This document shows positions 11,325 to 22,586 of a stretch of 64,000 nucleotides of DNA, in pieces. The translations under genes were made by a program, and so were the position numbers. The first letter of the stretch is position 1. Every line of letters starts with the position of its first letter. The notes under the pieces are model-generated. The model was given only the letters and a program-made list of their open reading frames with translations. It was not told the DNA's origin and ran no database searches. This stretch comes from Holothuria scabra (Eukaryota > Echinodermata > Holothuroidea > Aspidochirotida > Holothuriidae), in assembly GCA_037179385.1 (NCBI GenBank), contig CM074187.1, positions 3,162,001-3,226,000 of the forward strand, in the 5' to 3' direction.

Positions 11325-11450
11325 TGCGCACTGTTTAACACGGTGTTTCTTGATTGGCTTTTGCCATTGCATTGTATAGACTGTAATCTTTGTTAGGGTT
11401 AGGAATAAGGGTTATCGTCAGCCAGTTTGGAAATTTGTTGTTATATAGTG
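11325..11450 (+). repeat. Dispersed repeat D1, copy 1
   Basis: It shares CTTTGTTAGGGTTAGG, a (T)TATCGT(C/T)AGCCAGT word and GAAATTT(G/C)TTGTTA with 18728-18905 and 51190-51260. It is probably an old SINE or MITE family; no ends were identified. Confidence 0.45.
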
Positions 11451-14083
11451 CACATCTTCTTTAGCGGAAAGAACTACTCACGAATGAACTGGTCTCCTGA
11501 AGATGACAACATATTCCCTTTAAAATAATACTTTTACCGATAGCTAATATATATACACAATACTCTCCATTTTGTATTCACTAGTTGTCCATAAAAAACT
11601 TTCTCTTCAAACGTTTATTCTAAAAAGCTGTTTTATCCCGAAGCCAAGCAAGTAATTTGAAAGATTTCTCTAGAGATACAGAAAACAGTTTCGCACTTCA
11701 ATTGACACTTAATCTGAAACGCCGTTTAATGTACGAATGTCCATTCACAATCAGATAAAAATGTTTATTTTGAAATTTTGACAAGTACCAGAATAATTAT
11801 GGAAGCAAAAATGCAGCGTTTTGAAACGTTTTTAACAGAGCAGAAGATAAATATTTTACGAGAAGGTTAATTACAAAAGATTAGAATACCCCGTTCGACA
11901 TTTTTCATGTACAAAACTATCAATATTGTCTGTGAGGCACTTAGTGCACTGTTTAAATTGTCAATCTAAATCGTTACTTACAACCGGGTTCCACCAACTT
12001 GTTAAAGTATTTACCGTCTCAAGAGACGAAGTAGCTTTGTTGGCCTTATTACCAGCCTAGAGGTACAGTCGGAGATGTCAGCTGTACCTCAAGACATATT
12101 AACGTATTTTGTAAAGCCCGAGTTAATGTCTAGCCTTTACGATGTTTAACACTATTTTACAGTGTAGTTTTGAAGCTTTCATTTCATTCATCTTTTACTT
12201 GCTTCTTCTCAACAGACAATTGTAATGGTATTCAAGACTTCTGTAACAAGTTATAAGTTGCAAGTTTCGAGACAATGAACTCCTACAACCTTCGTGGGCT
12301 TATGAAACGGATAACTTTTTGAAAACAGAATGCAAAACAGAAAAATTTAACATCAGCTTGAGGAATCCACTGTGAAGAAGTTTAAATATGAATGTTGCAA
12401 GAATCATTTGAAAACTGTAAGACTTATATTATTGCTAAATGTGAAGTATAGCACATGCGTGATCCCCTATGCTCTAATGACAACCTCCTAGAACGCAAAC
12501 AAATAGAACCTACTGCTAGGAGTAACACTTCTGAAAAGCAATGACATTGGGATGACAGTCCAGTGTTTCAGAGCTGGAAAAGGCTATAGTGTGGGGTCTG
12601 TAAATAAAACCAGAAGGTTATTAGTTGAGGTGTGAATCCCTTACCACAAAGAAAGAAAATATTGCCCTTTCTAATGAACCTTATTCTTATAATCTCTAGC
12701 GAAAAACTCAGACTCATCCCAATACATATTGAAATAGATGAAACTACACATGTACAAACAAATATTAAATGATCATATCATGTGATTTAGACATTGATAT
12801 GTGTATTTTTTATGACGATAAGCCACCACTTCCGACAGAGGGTTTCATGACCAGTATGAATAACTACTTTGGAGTCGTTTCCGTCTTAACTTGAATTTCC
12901 CTATTTATGTAGAAGATAGCACAGAATTTGGACGACTATAAGCTGCCGCCTTCTACGGTCCGTCTTACCACACCAGTGGGATCGAAACAGACTTAGCTCC
13001 TACAAATTTGGGTATCAGTCCCTCATGGATTACAATCGGCATTCTAAACATAGCTAGCATTAAAAGAACAAGCGAATCCTAAGCCCCAGGGTCGATATTC
13101 ATAAAAGTGTTTTAAATTAGCAACCTACTCGGCCTTAGCATGTTGATAAGTAGCTAATTGCCCGCTCCATGGTTTACCGCTATTTTCTTATTCCTTAAGC
13201 TTTGTTTGGGCAAGTTCTAACTAGTTTTCGACTAGGATTTAATTGGTTGTTAGCTTAGAAGTCTAAAACAACAGATATCATCACTTTCAAAACGAAGGTC
13301 ATTTTCGTTTCTGTTAGTAAACTGCTTTGCATCCACAAACTGTATGTTGGTAACAAAAATCCATGTTTAGACATAAAGTGTGTTTGTGCGTGTGGGGGGG
13401 GGGGGGGAACCGAGAAATATTAAAGTGTAGGCCTTCAATATCTGAGTCCAAGGCACAAGATGGTAAACTTGGCCTTGTGTCACCAACAGCATAACGGCTT
13501 GAAGCTTCGAATATACTGAAGTCCCAACTCATGGCCTGAAGAGTTTGTTAGAGGTTGGTAGACAACTAGGATAATCCTTGTTACATGGAAGTAGTCCAAA
13601 TGACCTGTTTTTAATACTTTTCACGATATGACTATGGTTGGAGAAACAAATAACGGAAAAGTCTCAAAAGGGAGTAGGTAACCTTTTTTTTTATCTCTTC
13701 ATACCGCATGCCGGTGATAAAGTCCTGCAGCTGGCCCCGAAACAAAATAAAAATCTTGCTTAGGCCAGTGTAGATTGATAATGCTGCATCATAGATTAAG
13801 CATAGTTGCCCCATTTATTTAGATTCATACTTTCACCTGTCTGGATCAACTCTTCACCAATTAAAATATAAATTGAATTACTCCTCTCTTTGAACACTCT
13901 TTTCTTCCTCAATGGCAGGATGCAACTGTGTCAATTCAAGAGTTTGTCTAGTCCGTCCGTGGCGTATGCAGTTGGTACTGGACCTTGGCTCTCTGGCATT
14001 CTCCAGCCTACAAGAAGAAAAGCTGAATGAAACATTAAAAAATACAAATTTTAATTCATAGGAAAGCATAACTGGCACCAGAT
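11451..14083. other. No gene recognised
   Basis: AT-rich DNA with only short uninformative frames. It contains a G-run (13396-13408) and a short hairpin at about 12059-12095 (GAGGTACAG...CTGTACCTC). I see no TIR element with a target duplication. Confidence 0.5.
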
Positions 14084-14274
14084 CAGGCGCGTAGCCAGGA
14101 CTGTGTTATGGGGAGGGTTTTGTGTAATGGGGAGGGGGGGCTGGGGGTTGGGGACACATGTAAGGGAAAAAGTCTAATGAAAGAGATAAAATCCGCTATT
14201 TTAGGTGTTTTTTCCATTGCAATGGTAGGTCTTCAGGGGGTTTTCAAACCACAACCCCCTGTGGCTCGCCACTG
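14084..14274. mobile_element. hAT-type MITE with 8-bp target duplication
   Basis: A 191-bp element is flanked by perfect 8-bp duplications CACCAGAT at 14076-14083 and 14275-14282. The ends are CAGGCGCGTAGCCAGG and, in reverse complement, CAGTGGCGAGCCACAGG, which are typical of hAT termini. A relative lies at 43541-43694. It has no coding capacity. Confidence 0.85.
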
Positions 14275-14919
14275 CACCAGATAGCACGCATTGAGGATAC
14301 CCAAAGTCTTCACCCTTATCAAATAGGAGGGGTTGTCAGAGTCTTAAAAATGACTTAGGGGTTGTTTCTATATAGCTTCTCAGCGGTTCCAGTTTTAATT
14401 TCTGCAAGTACACAACGTTGTAAAACTTCCAATTTTACTTCAAAATGTTGCTTATGTGAAACCAAACTGCAAACAGTACTAAAACTTTCAAAATTTTCAA
14501 AGTGGAGGGAATTTCATCATTTTTATTCCTAAAAACACACCAAATTGAACACATATTTTACTTCAAAAGGTACAAAATTGCGAGGACAACGAATGTTTCG
14601 AAAATTTACAGTATTATTACCAAAATTTAATTTTCAAGAATACTTCTAAAAAAGACGGAAATCCCGCACCATTTTGAATCGAGGTTTCGTAAAAAGGCCA
14701 AAAAGTTTCATAAAGGAGGGAGAGCCCCTTCTCTATTCCGGCGACCACTTAAAATACTGCATATGTTTCCCCCATTTGCAAGCCCACTTCCCCTCCTGTT
14801 AGAGAAAACCTGCGTACGTTACTCTCTCCAGCGATGCTTTCAAGCCAGAGTCAAACATATCCTACAAATTGTGAAGGGATTAGCCGTCACCGAGTAAATA
14901 AGAGGATCCCAAGGTCACC
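14275..14919. other. No gene recognised
   Basis: Unassigned AT-rich DNA between the hAT MITE and the PLE-C fragment, with no motif I can support. Confidence 0.4.
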
Positions 14920-15606
<687 letters not shown>

Positions 15607-15671
15607 GGTCGAAATGCTGCGGAGCACTGTTGAAATGGTAGTAAAAAGTGCTTAAAAGTTTGCGGAAAACT

Positions 15672-15707
15672 CCACGACGTTTCGGGTATAAACCCTTAAT
15701 CAGGTGG
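15672..15707 (-). ncRNA. Hammerhead-like motif in inverted PLE-B tail
   Basis: Minus strand: CCAC, CTGATTA, A-GGG-TTTATA-CCC, GAAA, CGTC, GTGG. Only one core base differs from CTGATGA. This is the best-preserved of the PLE-B hammerhead cores here. Confidence 0.65.
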
Positions 15708-15747
15708 CAAAAACCAAATTGAACAACCAACAGTAACAATTGGACAC

Positions 15748-16650
15748 GACAAGGGTGGTGCTGTTGTGGTTTGGCGGAAGGACCTGTATATTGCTGAGGC
15801 CAACAAACAGCTCTCCGACCAAAGTGCTTATTTAGAACTTCCCGTTGACCCCACTCCTGAGTGCCAAAAGTTCGTTAAAAACACTTTGACCCAACTCATG
15901 GACAATAAACAACTACCCCAAAACTACTCCAAACTACTCCACCCTTGCCCACAGATTTCTAACTTCTGCCTGCTTCCCAAAATCCACAAAGCCAACAACC
16001 CTGGCAGACCTATCGTCTCTTCACACAGCTGCCCTACCGTACTTAATTCTGAGTATGTGGATTCTGTGCTCTCCCCTTTAGTTTCAGCTTTGCCGTCGTT
16101 TGTTCAAGACACGCCAAATTTCTTGAGACTTATTCGTGACTTTGAGTTTCCTGAAAATTGCGGAGAACGTCTTTTAGTCACCATGGATGTGTCCAGCCTC
16201 TACACGTCCATTCCTCATAATGCTGCCTTAACAGCTATCCGTTACTACCTAGACAAACGGCGTGATCCTCTTATACCGACTGACACCTTCCTACGTTTAA
16301 CGGAACTTGTTCTCACGCAAAATTGTTTTCAGTTTAATGGGCGTTTTTTCCGTCAAGTTAAAGGAGTGGCCATGGGAACCAAAATGGGTCCCTCTGTTGC
16401 CTGTTTGACCATGGGTCACTTTGAAGAACAACTTTTTTCTCAGTATACCGGGCCACGACCTATACTTTACAAAAGGCATATTGATGATATTGTAGGAGTT
16501 GCCACTGGATCCTGTCGTGATTTAGAAACTTTTATCGACTTTTTTAATTCCTCTTGCCCCTTTTTGAAATTTACCCATTGTATCTCGGACTCATCTGTTG
16601 TTTTTCTCGACCTTAAACTGTCCATCAACAACCGTACAATTAGCTCTTGC
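15748..16650 (+). pseudogene. PLE-B reverse transcriptase
   Basis: The open frame begins at the conserved DKGGAVVVW motif, right at the inverted-tail junction. It continues through LPKIHKANNPGRPIVSS, LLVTMDVSSLYTSIPH (first catalytic Asp), KGVAMGTKMGPSVA, and RHIDDIVGV with the catalytic Asp pair (His in place of the usual Tyr), then VVFLDLKL. The segment expected after FLD (a KPTD..SYL-type motif) is absent. The frame past about 16650 is out of register, although it stays open to 16842. No in-frame natural start is visible. Confidence 0.88.
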
Positions 16651-17462
16651 GAATTGCCAGACGAATTTGTTCGGAGGATTCTGACTTCTGTACTGCCTCT
16701 GAAGAAATTTTGTCCTTTTTTGAAAAACGCCAGTACCCTGCCAAAATCCTCTCTAATGCCCTACGCAGAATTCAAGGAACCAGCAGAGAGGAAGCCTTGG
16801 AGAAAAAGAGCAAATCTGGTACCAATCTACGTACTCCTTTAGTTATTTCTTATCACCCTTCGGTCCGTCCTATTTTACACGCTATCCACAAAAATGTAGA
16901 GTTGCTCCGACAAGACTCCTCAACCCGTGATGTTTTCCCGGAACCCCCCATCACTGCTTTTAGAGTTGAGAAAAATTTAGCCAACCATTTAGTTCGGGCT
17001 CCCCACCCACAAACTTCTTTCGACGACACGGCTGGTACCTTTCAATGTAACCGTCCGAGGTGTAATACATGTCCAGTTGTTGGCAAACACGACCTCGTCA
17101 ACATTTCAGGCCCCAACGGCAATAGCTTTATTGTCAAACAAAGATTCTCCTGCATTTCCTCTAATGTAGTTTTTATTTTACCATGTGGGAGATGTAACTC
17201 GTTGTATGTGGGAGAGACCAAGCGCCGCCTCGCGGATCGAGTCACCGAGCACCTTAGGTCCATCAAACAGAATCTCCATGGATACCCGGTGGCTGCACAT
17301 TTTAATCCCCCTTCACCTTGTTCTATACAGCATTTAACTGTTACGGCAGCTGTAATGTGCCGAGGTTCCGATCGTGACCGCCTTAGTGCTGAAAACCGAC
17401 TGATCATGAGGCTAGGTACTCTCGCTCCACACGGCCTTAATGTTAGAATTGACTTTTTGTAA
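16647..17462 (+). pseudogene. PLE-B linker and GIY-YIG endonuclease
   Basis: It continues the PLE protein after the deletion, starting at ARRICSEDSDF (the conserved post-RT segment). A linker with a Cys cluster (CNRPRCNTC) follows, then FSCISSNVVFILPCGRC and the GIY-YIG domain (LYVGETKRRLADRV, EHLRSIKQNLHG). The Glu helix is RLSAENRLIMRL and the C terminus is HGLNVRIDFL. The endonuclease half is intact here, the best-preserved copy in the window. The listed start is only the edge of the open frame. Confidence 0.88.
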
Positions 17463-17759
17463 TATTCTCCCCTTTTTGAGCCATTTTTTTACTCCTTTAA
17501 CACTTACCCGTTCGTGCTCGTTTTTTACTGTGTAGCCCTAATTATTTTTTCCGGACCTAGTTTTTGTCTACTTTTTTTCGCCCTTTTTTCCGATAATGTT
17601 CGATTTGTACGTGCACTTTTTCATCCAGGACGCTCTTTTTCTTTTTTTGATTTGTTTTCTGACAGTCACTTTCGTTCGGTTCTGTTTTTACAGCGATCGC
17701 TTCAGATTTGATGTTTGTCGTGTCCAATTGGTACTGCTGGCTGTTCAGTTTGGTTTTTG

Positions 17760-17795
17760 CCACATGTTGAAGGGTTTATACCCGAAACTTCGTGG
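17760..17795 (+). ncRNA. Hammerhead-like motif in PLE-B 3' tail
   Basis: CCAC, ATGTTGA in the core position, GGG-TTTATA-CCC, GAAA, CTTC in place of CGTC, GTGG. Stem I and stem II are intact, but the catalytic core is altered. Confidence 0.5.
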
Positions 17796-17841
17796 AGTTT
17801 TCCGCAAACTTTTAAGCACTTTTTACTACCTCTTTTCGACC

Positions 17842-17906
17842 TATATATATATATGTCTATATATATGTATGTATATATATATATATATAAGTAAATATAT
17901 AAATAA

Positions 17907-17965
<59 letters not shown>
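17842..17965. repeat. Interrupted (TA)n microsatellite
   Basis: TA tract with GTCTA, GTATG and AAATAAATAA interruptions after the PLE-B terminal word. Confidence 0.9.
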
Positions 17966-17968
<3 letters not shown>

Positions 17969-18727
17969 CGTTGTATAAATATAAAGCCTCTCTTGTTTTT
18001 GTCTAAAATCATTACTTTTATGTAACGTGATAAGTGTACGAAAGCAGTTAGTATATGCGTGCAGTGTAAAAGGAGCAAAGCGTTATTTTACCGACTACAG
18101 AAAACTCATGTTTCTTTACAAGTCCCAGGACATCATAATTTCTTTTCCCTTTATTTTTTGTGGATTATCTTCCACAAGAATAGTGACGGTTTGCCTTCTC
18201 GAGATTAAAAGTGAAAGGTACGTTCATTATGAAGATTTTGCCATTTTTCAGTAAAATCAAATATGATGATCACTTTGGGTAACGTAAAAGGTTAGTCTTC
18301 ATAAATCATCAGGATACAGTTTTAATGTAAAATCATGCATTTGTGAAGAAATGATCTTTTAGTAACCTGTAGTGTGGTACCTCCTAACACGGGACCAAAA
18401 TGGGGTCTTATCATCAAACGTGGCCAAATGGCAATGGCATTTATTCGAATTTTTCGTCTTTATCCTGTTGTAATTTTTGAAAAAAAAATCATGATTTTTC
18501 TGAGATATGAAGGACATGGTTTTGGTAAAACATGGAAAAGGAACGCAAAATTTGTTCGTACTTGGATTGGGGAGGAATATGACAGCTGTGTGTTAGAGAA
18601 AATTTATCGAGCTAAACGTTTCGAAAGCCTCAAATCCCCTGGAATGCGCAAAATATTTATATTTAGGACTTGATGACAATTAAACGGTGCTTTTTAGTTT
18701 CTTACCAACTGATTTGGGTAGATGCGC
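17966..18727. other. No gene recognised
   Basis: A frame of 99 codons at 18374-18673 has no recognisable domain and no second copy here. I would not call it a gene. Confidence 0.4.
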
Positions 18728-18905
18728 AGTGCTAAACAAGGTGTTGTTGCCATTGTATTGAATCGATTGTATTCTTTGTTAGGGTCAGGGATTAGGTTAG
18801 GGATTACGACTTTCGTTAGCCAGTAACGAAATTTCTTGTTAAACAGTTCGGGACCGCTTTTTTCCAGTTTTGGCTCACTGGCTTGTTTTTAGTACACCAC
18901 TGCCT
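18728..18905 (+). repeat. Dispersed repeat D1, copy 2 (longest)
   Basis: Shares blocks with 11325-11450 and 51190-51260. Its right part, CCAGTTTTGGCTCACTGGCTTGTT (here 18866-18889), recurs in variant form at 24757-24782 and 30881-30906. This suggests one interspersed family about 180 bp long. Confidence 0.45.
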
Positions 18906-20082
18906 TTGACAGTTGGGAAGCAGACCTCACATTTGTGACCGTTATTGCGCAATATTTACACCTCCCTCAGCTCTCACGTTGAAACGCATTCTGGAAGACG
19001 TTACTTGAGCACGCCTGCACAGAGCGAAAACCAACACCCCACCCGTGTAAATGTTTTAATAAATCTTATTCAAGGTCTTTACGTAACTGAGTATTTTTGT
19101 CAATTGAAGAAAAATATGAAGTTAAATATTCGAAAGAAGCTCGTTTTAGTAGATAGCGGTTGTAAGGGGGTGAACTTTGTGTAGAGTCTTCATTATAAGC
19201 TTTCTGAGAAAACCGACGGAGAGAGAGCTACCTTGCAAAGTTAAAAACTGCACTTTCTTGTCTTCAAGGTGAGAATATGTTGAAATATCATGTTTGAAAA
19301 AAGAGAACAAGTTCTATAAACAAGTACTAAAAGTGCTATAAAGAACTCTAGTGTTTGTTCTGCTTCATCTATTCATTATATGAACATACTTCCCAATCTC
19401 TTGCGTATATATGCATGCCTGAAGATATTGTGAAGGATCTTGTATCGTAGTCCTGCAATATGCTAGGTGCCATCATGCATTGCGTTTCAAGATGGCTGGA
19501 TTACTAACGAAGAGATTCGTAACATAAACAAAGCGGGACTGGCCGTCTTCAGGAAAATTGAAATAACTCATCAACGAAACTATATGTGGGAAAGTATATT
19601 TTGTGATCACATTTGAGCATTTGGTAATTGTTGGGCAGTTCGGGACTATTTCGGTGCAAATTTGTGACTATTCGCCAACCGTCACTAAAAGGTAACCTCA
19701 TATGCCCCGTGGATTCTTTTGGCGGATAATTTCGCCTGAAATTGATGCTATAATAACTTGCAAAGTTATTCTGGTAAGTTTCAAAGTTTTCCTGTACGTT
19801 ATTAGAAGTATATAAAGACTTAAACAGTCATTCTTTCTTCTAAGGGAACATTTCCATAAAAAATTCAAAACGTCAAAATTCATTACGCCATCAGAGCTTA
19901 ATACATTTTGGTAACCCCGAGGTCAGCTTACCAACTGATAAGATTCTTTTGATTTTGTGCGATGAAGGAGCGTTCAAATGGTCAGATGGGCGGGAGAACC
20001 ATCCCGACGAGCGAAAATCGCTTCAAGGTGCCCCTTATGTACGGCAGTCTTGCACCATTAAAAATTAATTCAATGCAGCTGC
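18906..20082. other. No gene recognised
   Basis: AT-rich DNA without a supported feature. Confidence 0.4.
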
Positions 20083-20439
20083 TTATAGCTACTCATTGAG
20101 TTGGTTCATGAAATTCAACAATTTTTCCAACCTTGTTGAGTTTTCTTCACATACTAATGGAAAATGGTCAAACTTAGACAATCCTCATATCCTAAGTACA
20201 AATAATCTTTTTTATGTGTGAGTATATAACAGTTCAATGCGGTTTTCAAATATTTGTGACCAGACACTTTCAAATTATGCACAAAAGTCAGGACACCACA
20301 AAATTCAAACTTTTAACCCGTTTCCGTAACTTTTGCATATGGATCTGGACCTATTTTGCTAACTATAAGCATTGGTATGTGATAGTGACCCTTTATCGCC
20401 TTCATTAAGTTATCGATATCAACTCAATTAGCCTTTTAA
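20083..20439 (+). mobile_element. T2/Kolobok-like MITE, copy of the 37563-37929 family
   Basis: The ends are CTCATTGAGTTG at the left and CAACTCAATTAG...TTTTAA at the right. The right TTAA is at 20436-20439; the left TTAA has decayed to TTAT at 20083. The body aligns over about 350 bp with 37563-37929, including GTCAGGACACCACAAAATTC. Non-coding. Confidence 0.75.
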
Positions 20440-20999
20440 AGACTAAAAGAACCAAATGTTGAAAAAGCAACCATTATTCTGAATCATCCGGACTTTATTA
20501 TGATGTGGAAGGTAATTATCTTTTGTGAGGTAGAGGTAGGTTACCCAAAACTATCATTATGCTTTGTGGTATAGGCAATTACGTATGGTGTGGTTTTTTC
20601 TAAACACCCTAAAAGCAAAAGAGCGAACTTCGTCACTTTTAAATAGGGAAGAAGTGTAAATCCACTCTCAAAATAGTGAAATTTACTCCATGAGGAGTAA
20701 AAATTCACTCTTATATGGGTTCCTGCACGAACCAGTTGTCCCTGTAGGCAGTCCAAGAAATTTGATCTTCGCCCTTTTGAACTCAATTTCGGAGTGGACT
20801 ATATAACGTCCACCTTTCTAACGAGTGCAATTTCACTTTTTAGAGCGAAGGTCATTCCTTCAAAATAAAGCGCGACCCTAAGCTTATAAAATAAACCAAC
20901 AAACGTTGTAGACAATCACTCTTCTGCACCCCAACTGCAATTTGACCTTGGCCACCAAAATCATTAGCTGGTATAGATCTTTGATATACATGAAATTAA
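20440..20999. other. Unassigned DNA with GAGTGAAATTTACTC-like words
   Basis: 20630-20850 contains several diverged CACTC/GAGTG words (for example TAGTGAAATTTACTCCATGA and GAGGAGTAAAAATTCACTC) like those of the 42521-42881 MITE. It is probably an old relative without clear ends. Confidence 0.4.
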
Positions 21000-21007
21000 A
21001 CGTGCAG

Positions 21008-22578
21008 CAGTGGCGGAGCTGCCATATGGTCAGGGGCGGTCGCCCCCCTTGACGGACCAAAATCGTCTGTCGGCGCCCTTTTTTGGTTTTTAACATACTT
21101 TACTCTTGCACCATTTTTGGCAAAAGACATAGTTTATAGCGTTGCTGTAGGGTCCAGATAACAAAATGCTCAAACAGCCACCATTAACTGTTCTATCTGC
21201 ACTTTATTTTGATAAAAAGGGTCATCTTCTGTAATATAGGGATATGTTTTGCCGAAATGTATCTTCATGCTTTTGTACGCACTAATGAATGTTGTCGCTG
21301 TGCTATTAAGTTCGTTGCCGTCACACCAAGCGAGATTATAAGCTCACAAAATACACAGACTGACATAAAATTCACCCTCCCGGCCAATAAAGGATGTACA
21401 ATAATTGCAGCGCAAATAGCCCTCTTGTTGTCGGGTATTTAATTGTCAACATAGACAATAAAAGAGTAGTCTATAAAGATACCGAAATAGCTTCCACAAC
21501 ATTTTTCAGAATCATTTGAAGAGAACATTCGGGTTAATATAAAATAAAACTGTTATCATAGTGGTAATGGTTTGAGAGTTTTAATGAGCAGTTTCCATTT
21601 TGCTTTTCTTCAAGTGACCATTCTATGATAAATGACTATTTCTGACACTGCAAGATAATCCCATGAAAATGCTTATTTCTGTACTTGCGTGGTCTCAAAA
21701 GCCAGAAAGTTGCATCAAAGAAGCTACAGTTTAGGCTACTTTTATTTATTATGAATTCGGCATCCAGAGAGCCAAGCAGACCTCTTGTCTTGGCTATTTC
21801 TTTAAATGTACTTAATTAATGACTATTTCAGAGTGGTCACATGATGTAAATTACGTCAGTTAATGTTTCTTCGTGTACTAATTTTGATTTCCAGATACCA
21901 AAAATGTACACCTAACGATGATTAATCTCCATAGGTTTTCCCCTGTAAGATTGCTTGCTATTTAGCTCTAGCAGGTTTAATCTTTTTCTTCACAAAGTAG
22001 CCCATCATTACATTAAAATCTTAAATCGAGACCTGATAATAACACACAAAATATAATGACTGCCTTCATACAAGAATGTAAAAGAGAGGGATAGAAACAT
22101 GAGCGTCCGCAGGTAGGGGAAAGGGGGGAACTTGCCCTCCCTGGAAAATAAAAAAAAAAAACCTGAAAAAACGAAGAAAACATTAAGAAAAAGACGAAGA
22201 AGAATTAACATCACTATTTCTTAACAGTTCACTAAGTGTCTTCCCTATTTATGTGCAGTAAATAGGCTTTAGAAATGTTATTTCCAGCAATCTGAGAGGC
22301 ATTTTGGGCCAAAATTTTCTTGCGCTCCGCACCAACTCATGAAAAAAAAGAGGAAATCTTCCGCGGAGGCCCATGGATAGAAAATTTAAACATGTTTTCA
22401 CAGAAAAACTTGCTGAGGAGAAATGTAAAAGTAGTCTTCTACCAGGTGCGGGAAATCAAATGGAAAGTCTGAAAAGCCGTCGCTTCGATCGTGCTGAGGC
22501 TCAGGGTACTTACTCCTTCGAAGCGCCCCTGAAGACCATTTTCGCCCCATCTGACCGAAATCCATAGCTCCGCCACTG
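21008..22578. mobile_element. Non-autonomous hAT element with perfect 8-bp TSD
   Basis: A 1571-bp element is flanked by ACGTGCAG at 21000-21007 and 22579-22586. Both ends read CAGTGGCGGAGCT in inverted orientation. The subterminal regions contain C-rich sequence typical of hAT elements. No transposase frame is visible, so it depended on a partner element. Confidence 0.85.
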
Positions 22579-22586
22579 ACGTGCAG

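Larger units (their letters stand above)
15607..17841 (+). mobile_element. Penelope-like element, family B (long copy with inverted tail)
   Basis: An RT plus GIY-YIG retroelement flanked by (TA)n on both sides. The first 146 bp (15607-15752) are an inverted copy of its own 3' tail (17715-17841), and they join the RT inside the DKGG motif at the word GACAA. The N-terminal protein region is therefore missing. An internal deletion near 16645 removes part of the RT thumb and shifts the frame. The element ends in TTTTCGACC before (TA)n. Family members also lie at 9348-10053 and 62178-63348. Confidence 0.88.

Noticed and set aside
11388..11412. TTAGGG-like words (also near 18779-18805)
   Set aside because: Only two or three irregular copies inside dispersed repeat D1; not a telomere or interstitial telomeric tract.
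17042..17407. Minus-strand frame of 121 codons opposite the PLE-B endonuclease (and similar ones at 62659-62895 and 6761-7042)
   Set aside because: Shadow frames of the coding strand; the PLE motifs are all on the other strand.
18374..18673. 99-codon frame
   Set aside because: No domain, no repeat copy, no supporting signals; length is within chance for this window.
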